64,000 nt of DNA from Paramecium sonneborni (taxonomy: Eukaryota; Ciliophora; Oligohymenophorea; Peniculida; Parameciidae): contig CAJJDN010000026.1 of NCBI GenBank assembly GCA_905182985.1, positions 375,684 to 439,683 of the forward strand, given 5' to 3'. Positions 10,968 to 21,505 of the stretch are shown piece by piece. The notes beneath the pieces are model-generated. The model did no database searches, was not told the DNA's origin, and was given only the letters and a program-made list of their open reading frames with translations. The stretch's first letter is position 1. The number at the start of each line of letters is the position of its first letter. The position numbers were made by a program, and so were the translations under genes.

Positions 10968-12586
10968 TGGCAGGTAAATTTATAATTTAGATATCTTTTT
11001 AATAGAAGTAGAGACTAAAGTTGAAATAGATGACAAATAAAATAATGATAATAATAAAATAGTTTCAAAATCAAGATTATATGATGTTAGAAAAAATACA
11101 GTTAGACTTCCAACAACACCTCCTCCACCAAATTAGTTTGAGGCAAAATTAATATAAATTTATTAAGAAGAATTTGAGGATGAGTTTGAAGATAAATTAA
11201 GAAATGCCAAATTATATGAAATGAAAAAGAAGAATGAAATTGAATAAAAAAAGAAAGAAGATAAATTATAAAGTCAAGTAGAATAATTTAAATAATAAAA
11301 TAGATAGAGAAAAAGGATGGTGGTACTTAAAAATATACTTATGATTTTGATGGTAAGATCATATTAGGTAGAGCTATAAAAATGGATAAACTATAGCCTA
11401 CTAATTAAAAATTGAAAGTAGAGTTCAAAGACTAAACTAAATAAGATTAATAATAACCTAATGTTAAGAAAGGTGGAAAAAGAGATTCTACTAAAGTAAT
11501 GAAACCATTATGTCCAGAATAGGAAATACCTAATAGAGTATTTTATTAACATATAAGGTTATATAAGAAAGGAGGGATGCTTCAAAAGAAGTTATGGGAG
11601 ACAAAGCTTTAAGAATGGATAAAACTTCTTAATTTCCTTATGAAGTATTTACAATGAATAATGGAGTTAAATTATATTTTGAACAAAAAATGAAGGAAGG
11701 TGTAAGACATTAAATTAGCGATTCAGCCGAAAATTTATAAATTAAATTATCTGCTTCTAATTTATTAGCAGGTGATGATGCATCAAAATTTGCATCTTAA
11801 ATTCGATTAACAAAAGCTGAATATTAATTAATTACAGATGCATAAACACTACAATAAACAAGATAGTAATTTATGCCATCTGAAAATATTAATATTCCTG
11901 AACATGATTAATAAGTCACTCAATAATCCATCTTATTAAAAAATAAAAAAGTAACTTAAAACAATAATCCTAATAATAATATTGCAGATTCTAAATAAGT
12001 CTAATTTAATGCTGGAATATCTTAATTAAATCCTTACAAAAGGGATAGTCCTATTTAACAGTAAGCCTAGACTGAAAGAATCTAACTCAAAAATGTTAAA
12101 ATGATAGAAAATCTTTTAGTTACAGGAGTACCTGATACTCCTAAATCATCTAAACCTGATTAACCTCCATTATCTTTACCAGATAACACATCTACGTACA
12201 TTCTTAAATTAATTAAGTAATCCTATTGATCTCTTTAATTAATAATTATTAACTTAAAAAGAATGGGGAAAGTAAGCTGGAGGTAAAACATCATATTTCC
12301 CCCCTGTCAAATAGTAGAAAAGGGTATTAGAAACTAAGGCATACAAAGGCTCTTTAGAACAAATGTAATTAAAATCGGAATGAAATAGGTACAAAATGCC
12401 AAGGGAAAGATTAGTTGCTTAAACTGGAAGAACTGCTATGAACTTTTATAATTAAAATTCTGATGGTAAATATTTTAATTTATGTATATTTTAGGAACAA
12501 AGAAAATTGCCAAATCTGTAAGCGATGGATTTATGTAAACATTTTATACAACTCATACCAAATTCAGTGAAAAACTTAGATAATGA
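10964..12586 (+). CDS. Coiled-coil protein with a YTYDFDGKII motif, unknown
   Basis: Six introns (32, 26, 20, 22, 24, 29 nt) give 489 residues in whole codons. The N-terminal third has a PTTPPPPNQFEAK segment and a charged coiled coil (EFEDEFEDKLRNAKLYEMKK). A compact motif KYTYDFDGKIILGRAIKMDK follows near residue 125. The rest is Q/N-rich with short conserved-looking pieces (EWGKQAGGKTSYFPPV, KMPRERLVAQTGRTAMNF). The family is not recognised; the Tyr/Asp/Gly motif could be compared with ciliary-protein families. The ATG at 10964 overlaps the upstream stop in TAATGATGG. A second in-frame ATG at 10967 is an equal candidate. Confidence 0.65.
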
Positions 12587-12658
12587 TTTTATATTATTAA
12601 TCTTAATATAAGGGTTTGTATATCTAATATAACTAAATGTAAAAATTTTGTCACAAAG

Positions 12659-14078
12659 TCAAATTAATTAACATGTCGAAGAACTCTAACAACAAGGATT
12701 TTGTTTTTAATTTTGTGTAATAAATTTCGAACTCATTTATAAATCTGAGCTACTCCAATTTTCTGATTCTAACCTTTATAAATCCCGAGGTTTTATTGTT
12801 GTTGACTATAATGGAGCGGTATCTTAGAATTTTTAACAATTATTTTTTGAAGATTAAAATTGAGAATCAGGATACTTATATGAATACAATAATTTATACA
12901 TATTCTAAGTTATTAAAAGAGTCAGCAAATTCTATAATATGACTCTCTGATATAATAACTTCTTATTCCTCATTATAAACTTGAAGAAAGAGCTAACTGT
13001 TTTAACTACTTTCAGGACGATTTTTCTATAATATTAATTAGGATTTAGAGAGATTTTCATCAGTGTTACTCATGTTTGATTTTACTTCATCTTTTTTATC
13101 AAATTTTTTAATTTTTACATTAGGCAGATCTTTTGGAGGCCTAATTTAAATTTTGATTATGTTACCAAAAATTTGATTGAATGTTAGGTTACAAACCTGA
13201 AAATTTAAGTTCTAATTAATTCTCATCAATTTAATTAGTTAACTGATTAAGGTTCTTTTTTTAAAGAAAGACTATTTTATCTTATGATGAAGGTTTTAAA
13301 ACTTAAACTACTCTATTAAATAAAAATTTGTAAACATCTTCAAGGATATAAATTTTGTGGATTCTACCATAATAATTTATTTCACAGTTTTTCACAAATT
13401 CCATCAATTCATTTGTAATAAGATGTATTTATTAATTTAGATTACCTAAATCTATCAAAATTATTGTTGATTCAACATAATAAGATATTAAAATATCTCT
13501 AATTAGCATATTAAATAAATAATCAAAACCATTTTTAAATTCTTTGAGTTTGTACTTTAATAATAAATAACTAAAATTTTACTTGGAGTGCTTTATTTAT
13601 GTCAATTATAATTACTGGTCGAAAACCTTTATCATGCCAATGTATGTAAATAGCCCCATTTAACTTTATTAATGAAATTAAAAATATACCACAACGAAAT
13701 TTGGAGGATTTGATAAATTTATATTATTTCTCCATAAAAGATGTTGCTTTAAAACCTTTTAAGTTAATCAATAATAATAATACTTGAATGGTGTTTGTAA
13801 TTTCATAATCACAATAGGATAGAATTCTTAAGTAATCACTATCTTACCATCTATATCAATATTATAAAATATTACTCTTTGGGCAATCGCAAAGGTGGAA
13901 TGTTAATCAATGCTCTCTTTAAATTGTTTAGTTATTCTTATTCTATGGGTTCCATTTAAATATTCTCAAATATTTTTCTTTCGATCTTCCCTGCAATTAT
14001 CACCTTATCAGCTAAAATTTTTTAAAGATACTTACATCCAGGTTCAATTAGTTTTTCTTTTTTCATATAGTCAATCAT
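12659..14078 (-). CDS. Sec14-like CRAL-TRIO lipid-transfer protein
   Basis: Five introns (24, 25, 28, 25, 25 nt) give 430 residues in whole codons. The CRAL-TRIO N-terminal helix pair has LPKEWQDSDYLRILSYCDYE. The lipid-binding domain shows AIYIHWHDKGFRPVIIIDIN, later YYGRIHKIYILEDVYKFLF and KIVFLQKKNLNQL, the usual Sec14 order. The tail of about 120 residues is low-complexity and ends in Ser/Gln. It probably exchanges or presents phosphoinositides or other hydrophobic ligands between membranes. The start is uncertain: ATG at 14078 (used), 14066 or 13954. The first lies only 6 bp from the AMMECR1 start on the other strand. Confidence 0.8.
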
Positions 14079-14084
14079 ATTATA

Positions 14085-14683
14085 ATGTAAATTAATTAAG
14101 CTCTCCCAATACATTGTGTTTATTGTTTTGATGTTCTGCTTGCATATTTACATAAAAAGGATGTACCTAAACCAACCTTTCAAGAATTTGATGTTCCAGT
14201 TTTTGTTACTTTTCATACAAATAAAGAAGATTTGAGAGGGTGTATCGGAACATTTTCACCAGGTCCTTTGGGATAATAATTAGCAAAATATACTTATTTA
14301 TCAGCATTTAAGGATAGTAGGTTTCCTCCTATATCGATGAAAGAATTAGATTACTTAGATGTCGGAGTTAGTTTATTAGTGAATTTTTAGAAAGGAAAAA
14401 AGTGGAATTAATGGGAAGTAGGAAAACATGGAATTATTATTGATTTCTAAGAGGGAGGAAGAGGTAGTATATGTATCTAAACTTTTTAGAATATGGAGCC
14501 ACTTTTCTACCTGAAGTAGCATCTGAATAAGAATGGGATGTTAACACAACTTTAGAACATCTAATTGCAAAGGCAGGATATAGAAAGAACTACTAAAATG
14601 TATTAGACAAGATTGATTTAACAACTTATGAAACATCTAAAGTTTAATTGACTTATGCTGAATATTTAGAATTGAAAAAATGA
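14085..14683 (+). CDS. AMMECR1-domain protein
   Basis: One 26-nt intron gives 190 residues in whole codons. The diagnostic block LRGCIGTFSPGPLGQQLAKY is near residue 60. It is followed by SAFKDSRFPPISMKELDYLD, VSLLVNFQ, WEVGKHGIIIDF, YGATFLPEVASEQEWD and a final LTYAEYLELKK. These match the order in human AMMECR1, which is a single-domain protein of conserved but poorly understood biochemical role. Residues expected for the family are intact. The ATG sits 6 bp from the longest start of the divergent Sec14-like gene. Confidence 0.95.
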
Positions 14684-14890
14684 TCAATATATATATAAAT
14701 TATGAATGATAATTTCAATAATATTGTATTCATCTATTCAAAAATATTAAGAAAGAAAGACCGATTAAAATTTTTAGCATTAATAGAGGATCTAATCAAT
14801 TTAAGAAATCTATAACAAAGTTATATACATTAAAAGGACTTATATAATTAAAATTAAAAAGGTTTGAATTTCTGATATCTTCTAATCAAA

Positions 14891-15188
14891 TCATGGTTTT
14901 TTACGAGGATTTCTTTTTGCTAAGGCTGCTTACGTGTCATCTTTTTTTAATTTTAAGAATTTCTCCAATACAACTTTATCGTCTAATTTTAATTATTCAA
15001 AATGACTCTAAACTTTTTATTCCAATGTTAGTGTACTATTTTATTCTAAAAATGGCTACTCTTTCTAATAATATGTCTATTTTGCTTTATAGAAAATAAT
15101 TTACTTGATATCTTTATAATGATCCTTTTGATAATTTCGATATATTTAGAAACATAAGTGTTTCTCGAATAGCTTATTATTCACTCAT
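14891..15188 (-). CDS. Short SAP30-like protein (Sin3-binding domain)
   Basis: One 28-nt intron gives 89 residues in whole codons. The middle reads LNISKLSKGSLQRYQTYYQ, then QKVQSHFEQLKLDDKVVLEKF, matching the L-x-x-L-x-x-x-L-x-R-Y and HF-x6-E pattern of the Sin3-binding domain of SAP30. The C-terminus is basic (KRNPRKKP). In SAP30 this domain bridges Sin3 to histone deacetylase complexes. Here only that domain is present, with no N-terminal zinc finger. The family call rests on motif memory, so treat it as probable; the gene itself is well supported. Confidence 0.6.
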
Positions 15189-15911
15189 TTTTTATTTTAT
15201 TTATTTAATCCTATACAATATACAAATATTATCTATAACTTAAACATATTCAAATTTCAATTCTTAATTTTATTTACATTTTACCAGTCATTTTTATATT
15301 TAATTGATATTAAATTATGCATTTAAATTTCCATAAATAAATATATTTTCTAAAAATTATTTTTTTTCCAAAATGATTCTTACATTAATAAAAAAATATT
15401 TTGATAGAAGTATTGAAATCATATTTATCATATATTTTATAACACTACATTCTGATAAATTATATTTTACAGAAAATTAGAACTATTTAATGATAGATAA
15501 CTCATAAATTTTAAATTCTAAATAAATATTGAAGTTTATAAAACAAACAATTGATAAAACTAATTTTGTAATTCGAGCCTTCATGTAAGTGATACTCATT
15601 TTAAACCTATTGTTTAAATTTTAAAAGTAAAGAAAACTATAATTACTTTCACATATTGTTATATAAATTTTATACATTTGTCTACCACAAATACTAGATG
15701 TTTAATCTGAATAAAAATGTAAAATATTTTCATGAAATCTTTTAAAAAGGCAATTATAATATTTAATAATATTATAAGTTGATAATTTTCTTAGTGATTC
15801 GGGGTAGTAATTTATTTAAAATTATCTTATTTCTCATGTGACGACGGACAAGAAAAGCTTTGATACCAGATTGATAAAGGTTCCAAAATATTGGGTCTTT
15901 ATTAAGTATAT
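15189..15911. other. Long AT-rich intergenic region
   Basis: About 720 bp with no convincing frame. The stretch around 15797-15900 (ATTCGGGG, then GTGACGACGGACAAG) is clearly richer in G and C than its surroundings. It could be an unannotated exon or a non-coding RNA, but I cannot fold it into a tRNA, and no classical box pair is clear. Confidence 0.45.
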
Positions 15912-16109
15912 ATGAAAAGGGCAATAAAATAATCTGAAATATAGAAGAATAAGACTATGATGGCTTATGTAAAAGTAACTGAACTTTAATTTGAAGAGGT
16001 TAATAAAATGATATTTATTAGGAGACGAACCTACAGTGAAATGAAAGAAGGATTGTTTAATAAGATTGAATAAAATTAGGCAATGAGATATGTAGAAGTG
16101 ATTTTATGA
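15912..16109 (+). CDS. Possible small protein, 65 aa, unknown
   Basis: A single open frame runs from ATG 15912 to TGA 16107-16109. Its codon use looks protein-like: MAYVKVTELQFEEVNKM, IRRRTYSEMKEGLF and ending MRYVEVIL. The frame stays open upstream to about 15885, so a spliced 5' exon in the GC-richer stretch is possible. No family recognised. Its stop lies only 7 bp from the stop of the convergent gene at 16117. Confidence 0.4.
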
Positions 16110-16116
16110 TATAGAA

Positions 16117-16359
16117 TCAAATGATGATACATCCGCAGGATTATTTAGCATCTTGTAAGGGTTCTTCAACATTATATATTTTCCAGTTCTCAACTTCATA
16201 TACTTAGATCAAAGATGATTATTTGTTTATTTCATCTATGAATGTAATTCTATGTTTTTTTGATCCTTCAGCAATAGCATTCTTAAATTTATCACATCTC
16301 TATGATGTTTAGATATCTTTTTTGGATGCTTTTAAAATACCAGATATTTATGTATTCAT
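16117..16359 (-). CDS. Small protein with PP1-docking RVxF-type motif and CaaX end
   Basis: Intronless, 80 residues, from ATG 16359 to TGA 16117-16119. A basic stretch leads into RITF (SKKHRITFIDEINK), which fits the [R/K]-[V/I]-x-F docking motif for protein phosphatase 1. VYEVENWKIYN follows. The last residues are QSCGCIII, so the final four (CIII) form a CaaX box whose last residue predicts geranylgeranylation. Inference: a membrane-tethered PP1 regulator. Both motifs are short and could occur by chance. It lies 55 bp downstream of the next gene's stop on the same strand. Confidence 0.6.
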
Positions 16360-16414
16360 CAAATAATTAATATTAATATTGATCATATTGTAATAAAAAT
16401 ACTCAGATTTTTTC

Positions 16415-17549
16415 TCATTTCTCTTCTTAAACCAATTATTCTTCTTGTATTGGTTATTCTTCATGTTGAATTACGTGATTTTATGGTAATTTTAATTATG
16501 ATTCTTTTTATAAATCTTGAATGTCTTAGATTGGTTCTTATTTTAAAGGTTCAACAGGTTCTTATTTAGGGGGAACATGTGATTGATGAATATCTTAGAA
16601 TGGTATTTATTATGGAGGTTATTCCATTCTTTATTTTAATTCTTCATTACTCATTGGGCCTTACATAATAAGTTATTCCATGATAGATTGATATTTCATA
16701 TCAAGTTATTTCATTTTAATAGTAAAATTATTATTAGGTTATTGACTATAAACTTAGGTGGCATATTATAAAATTTTGCTTCCTGGATCTTCAAATTTAT
16801 TTAATCCATATTATTCTAAGATTTATTTTCTAGTATGACTAAAAGTATTTACTTAGAACTATCCATTTTTAAGGATTACATAATTTCCATCATTCTAGGA
16901 CTTTAGAAATTAATTTATTCTCCTTTTTCTTATAATTCTAATAATTTTTCATTTAATTTAAGAGCACTTTCAGTCATGACTTTTTCAAGTATTTCAAAAG
17001 TTGTATCTGCAGTAAGAAAGGGTGGAATATCTGTTTGAGGATCTGGAGATTATCCTGAAAAAGATCTCTCAAAAGATTCTTTCATTTATTTTTATAATTC
17101 TTTGATAGTGGGATCATCGCGATAAATATTTTAACAATAATGTTCAACCTACTATTTAGTAATTTTAAATTAGCTATAGACCATTTCTTCAACTTATTCA
17201 ATTTCTCCTCTAAACATGGCTAAATTATACTAAAGAAATACGTTGTTCTAAAAGCATCATTTTAATATCTTCTGGTCTAGCTCTTCCCATAGATTATTAT
17301 TTAACATTTATAGCAACTGCAGCAAAATTTTAAAATACTGTGAAAAGCTCTTTCTTAAGTTCCTTTAAAATTTTGATAACAGTTTCCCTATCAATAACTT
17401 GAGGATCAATAGACAACTTCCTTTATAATTATGAAAGATTCATACTCATCTGGCTTCTTTAGAAATCTGAAAAGTAGAACACTAACTCCTGTGAAGACTG
17501 CTGCTCCTGTTAAAAGAGTGAATATTTTATTGCTTTCTACTTTGTTCAT
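16415..17549 (-). CDS. N-terminally membrane-anchored Q/P-rich protein, unknown
   Basis: Three introns (25, 22, 23 nt) give 354 residues in whole codons. A hydrophobic helix close to the N-terminus (IFTLLTGAAVFTGVSVLLF) is followed by a basic stretch, fitting a single anchor. The body is helical (ETVIKILKELKKELFTVFQ; EQVEEMVYSQFKITKQQVEH) and the C-terminal 100 residues are rich in Gln, Pro and Glu (QDIHQSHVPPKQEP). No enzymatic motif. The plan recalls organelle-membrane docking proteins, but no family is claimed. Confidence 0.65.
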
Positions 17550-17663
17550 TTTACCACAAATTTAATAATTAAATATTTTATTAAAAAAAGTGTGAGTGAG
17601 ATGAATTTGAGGAAATGGATAAATTATATAATGTGTATATATAAATTATATATATATAAAATA

Positions 17664-18542
17664 TCATTCCATCTTTAATTCTGGTATGTATTCTTCAGGA
17701 TTGATAGGTAAAGGAACAGATCTTTTATATCCCTTGAGTAATTCTTTGAGTTTATCAATAAGTTGAGTTAAATCTTCTATAATATTTCTAGGAGATAGAT
17801 CCTCTTATTTGAGTAGATGATGTAATTTAACAATTAAGAAACCACCACAAGGAGAAGTAATACAATCATGTAATCTATCCAATATATCAACATCTTTTTA
17901 TGCTTATTCATAAATAGAATCAATAAAAACATGAATAAGATTGGTAGCATAAATACTATCTATTCTTTCATCATCCAAATATCGTTTGGCTTTAATTCTA
18001 TCTAAATATTTAAGTGTTTATTTAGGTACGACATCTTTCATATAGAAAGATTCAATAAATTATTTGGTAGATGGTTAAATAATAAAGCCTTCAATAGTTT
18101 TCTCAATATGTGTATAATCTTTATTTTATATGGGAAATTCCTTCTTTCAGGTCTATCAATTTTTATAGAATATATGAATTCTGGCATAGCTATTTTATTT
18201 ACATAAATAAAGTAAGCAGGTATTTAGAATGTTATTTCCAAAAGTTGATTTCTAAACAATATTTATATTCTCTGTTTTATTTACGTTTCTTCCTTTGATG
18301 TATATGTTCTGATTTAATTTTATTTAGATCATTCTTTTATTATTCAAATATTTCAGGATCCTTATTTAAAATCTGTTGCTGCTCCTATTTAATTTTTATT
18401 TCTATTTATGTTTATGTAATTAATAGGTTGATATTTCAAGGAATGAATTTCTAAATTGTCCTAAAAATGTTCCATCATCTTTATCCGTGTAATCATCATT
18501 CTCTAATGATTCTACATACATTATTTTATTATTTATACCCAT
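17664..18542 (-). pseudogene. Disrupted gene, or gene with sequencing frameshifts; intact C-terminal part
   Basis: The last 125 codons (from ATG 18041) are clean: YLDDERIDSIYATNLIHVF, DRLHDCITSPCGGFLIVKL, then PINPEEYIPELKME before TGA at 17664-17666. Protein-like sequence continues upstream in three different frames: MYVESLENDDYTDKDDGTF at the start, KDPEIFEQQKNDLNKIKSE, then AYFIYVNKIAMPEFIYSIK. No GT is available on the minus strand where most of the shifts are needed, so short introns cannot explain them. Either the gene is dead at its 5' half or the assembly has indels here. Family not recognised. Confidence 0.5.
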
Positions 18543-18600
18543 CCTAATTTTAAGGTATAACCATAATAATAATCCTTATAATTATTTTTTAATTATTAAT

Positions 18601-20963
18601 ATGAATTAACAATTTAGTGTGGAGTATTTGGGAATTAAATCCACTCGTTACAATAGATTGCCCAATCTAAACAATAATCCTTATTTAAAGTACACAGAGA
18701 GTATTAACTTAGTCTCTCTTAAGAATTGCGCATTTCAAGAACCAAAAAGAATTTGCCTTAACCTAAATTGGTATTCCATTCTAACTATATTCATCCTAGC
18801 TTGCCCTCTCCAATAAGAAAGATGATTCTCACAATTATTACAATCATACTACTATCTATAATGTCAAAGAAAATAAAGATATTTCCAAACCCTCTATGTA
18901 CTACTACTATTATCAATCTATAGTAATTAACAATTAAGTTTTGCCAAATATAATGAACTATAAACAAAACTTTTAGTTTCTGATTTCAAAAAGAAAGTTG
19001 ATGCCTTCCTTAAAAAAAACAATTAAAATTACAAAACTCATTTGATTAGCAATAAAATAACTTCTTCCTTAAAAGAATTGTAATCGCTCCATTAAATTAA
19101 AAATGAAGAATTATTGAACTAATCTTTATGTTCTAACAAATACACTGTCAAAACTGAAAGTATTCCTTCTAATTTAATTATCTTAGAAAAATCTATGAAA
19201 GCTATGGAAATATTTATTCTAGGAAATAATAAACTTGTTACTAAATAAGTTATTTCAAGTGAACTTATTTAACATAGATTATTAAAATAAATGGAAAACT
19301 TTTTAAAAGATGACAGATTCAATTATGATTTGAAGTATATTTTTTCACTTATCTAGAATGACTACTATGATTGAATAATATTCTGAAATTGTCAATAGAA
19401 TTAATGAAAAAGCATTTACTATTAAAATTCCAGAAAAGTATGTCATTCAAATGAGTGATTACAACGAATATTATTAAATTAAAGAAGATTAAACTGATAA
19501 CATTCTTTAAAATAAATTAGAAATTATAGCTGATTAAATTATTTAAGAAATTTAATAATCTAAAAGAACAACACCAAAAATTTTGAGTCATAAAACCAGT
19601 GATATTTATGAACCAATTGCTTAATAAACCCTAACCGAAATTGAAAAGGTTATCTAAACTGAACCAACTATTATTCATTAATAATAAGAATTTATTTTGT
19701 AAGAAACTATTCCTTTATAATAAATCATACCTGATAGAAAGATTTCAAATAAAAAAAGTAGATAAAGAAAGAAAAATCAACAAAATAAAAATGAAATAAA
19801 TCAATCACAATAATCTAGTATTTCAGAAATTATGGATTCATCTTTAAAAAATTCAACTATTAAAGATAATGATGATACTAGAAGGAAAAAAAAGGAAAAA
19901 TCTAAAATTATTGATTAAGCTAAAATTGAAGAAGAAGAATAAGATCTTATACAAAAAGAAATTGAAAAATAAAAAAAATATCTGTTAATGAAAAAACTTA
20001 GAGAATTCAATCAAAAATTCAAACCTAACATTTTGTCAAGAACTTAATCAGAAAATATAATTAATTTATAAATTTAAGAACCAATTATTTCAACCAAACC
20101 AAACAAAAAAATTATCAAAACTCTAAGTATTGGATAAAAAAATGATGATATAAATTTGAAAGAGATAAATGAAATCATTAGAATCAAAAGAAAATAATTA
20201 TATGAATATTCATAAGAATTGCTTCGATTGGAAAAAGAATAATAACAAACTATTGAGAATTTTATCTAAAATAAGAATAATGGCTCATAAAAACCTTTAA
20301 ATTTGATTGTAAATGGTAAACCTATAAGTGAATTAAAAGAAGCTGCTGAATTTTGGGATTCTAAAAAAAATTCTCCAAGGTCTTACACAAAGAAAAGATA
20401 AAATATTAATAATTCAAATTTACCGGATTAAGTTTTGTAAGGATAACAATAAGAAATAAATGATAATGAATAAAAAAATAAATAAATAGAAGGAAGAGAC
20501 TAAAAACTTTAATCTAATAAAAATTTAGAAGAACATAATCCTGATAACAAATTTAATTATCAATAAGTGATTCATGAAAAAATTTTAAGTTTTGAAGAAA
20601 AATTAAAATAATAAATTCAAGATATTTTCGATATTTTATTAGCCTCCGATTCAGTTTATAATGTTAAAATTGATGATTACAAAATTGGAAAACCTTATAA
20701 AATTTAAATCAATCATCCTAATTTCATATTCTAGCAAGAATAGGATGAAATAGTTTTTACTCATTAGTAATAATAATTATAAATTTAGGGTTTTATGGAG
20801 AAGAGAAATATAAGAAGTGATTCCTAAACTTAATTCTGTTAACAAATTGCTATCAGTTTAACTCGATTCTGAAGATGAATATATTTAAGAAAATTTATAA
20901 GTAATAACTGAAGAGAAAGGCGCTGATGATGAAGATGATGATAATGAAGATTCTCAAATTTGA
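18601..20963 (+). CDS. Large Q/K/N-rich coiled-coil protein with acidic tail
   Basis: Four introns (28, 26, 22, 22 nt) give 754 residues in whole codons. The N-terminal third is folded-looking (NEELLNQSLCSNKYTVKTES). The centre is coiled coil rich in Lys, Glu and Gln (TRRKKKEKSKIIDQAKIEEE). Toward the end come DILLASDSVYNVKIDDYKIG and an acidic tail (GADDEDDDNEDSQI). Many TAA and TAG codons fall in the coiled coil, as expected for Gln. No catalytic motif; a structural or cytoskeletal protein is possible but not shown. Confidence 0.7.
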
Positions 20964-21505
20964 TTAAATGTTACATTATAATACACTATAATTTTACTTT
21001 AATTTTTATAAAAGATACTCAAATGAAAAATCTTTCCTCATATTTACTAATCTTTTAATAATTTTTATTATTTTATAGTATTACTTCTTCCCAACACACT
21101 ATCAAAAATTGGAACAATAATGAACTCTGACTTTACAATTCTTTAATATAAAGGACAAAAAGAATATAAATATAATTAATGCAACAATTCAAGTTTGTGG
21201 ACCAACCCTATATTATCTTAAAGTAGTACCAATGTTCTTACAATATTTACATTAAATTTGATTTTGATTATTTATCCTTAAGTATCAAATCATAGATTAA
21301 TACCATTAATATCTGTATGAGAAATAAGAAAACCCGTTGGAATAAGTATACCTAATTACTTTAATGAATGTAATTATAAAGTTTAAATAGTTTTTGAATT
21401 TCTTGAATTTTTAATGTAATCTTACATCTTTTATAATTATTCTATAATTATTCTATAGAAATAATTATTTACATTTTCTATAATTTTAATATTTTTATTG
21501 CCTAA
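20964..21505. other. Unresolved region with a signal-peptide-like frame
   Basis: An ATG at 21023 starts a frame with a strong signal-peptide look (MKNLSSYLLIFQQFLLFYSI), closed by TGA 21128-21130. A second frame from about 21120 reads YNQCNNSSLWTNPILSQSS and runs to about 21320. These may be 5' exons of the transporter gene that follows, or a separate small gene; I found no consistent splicing. The right part of the region is inside the duplicated segment. Confidence 0.4.

Noticed and set aside
17664..18542. Programmed ribosomal frameshifting as an explanation for the changing frames.
   Set aside because: Several shifts would be needed without a common slippery sequence; indels or decay are simpler.
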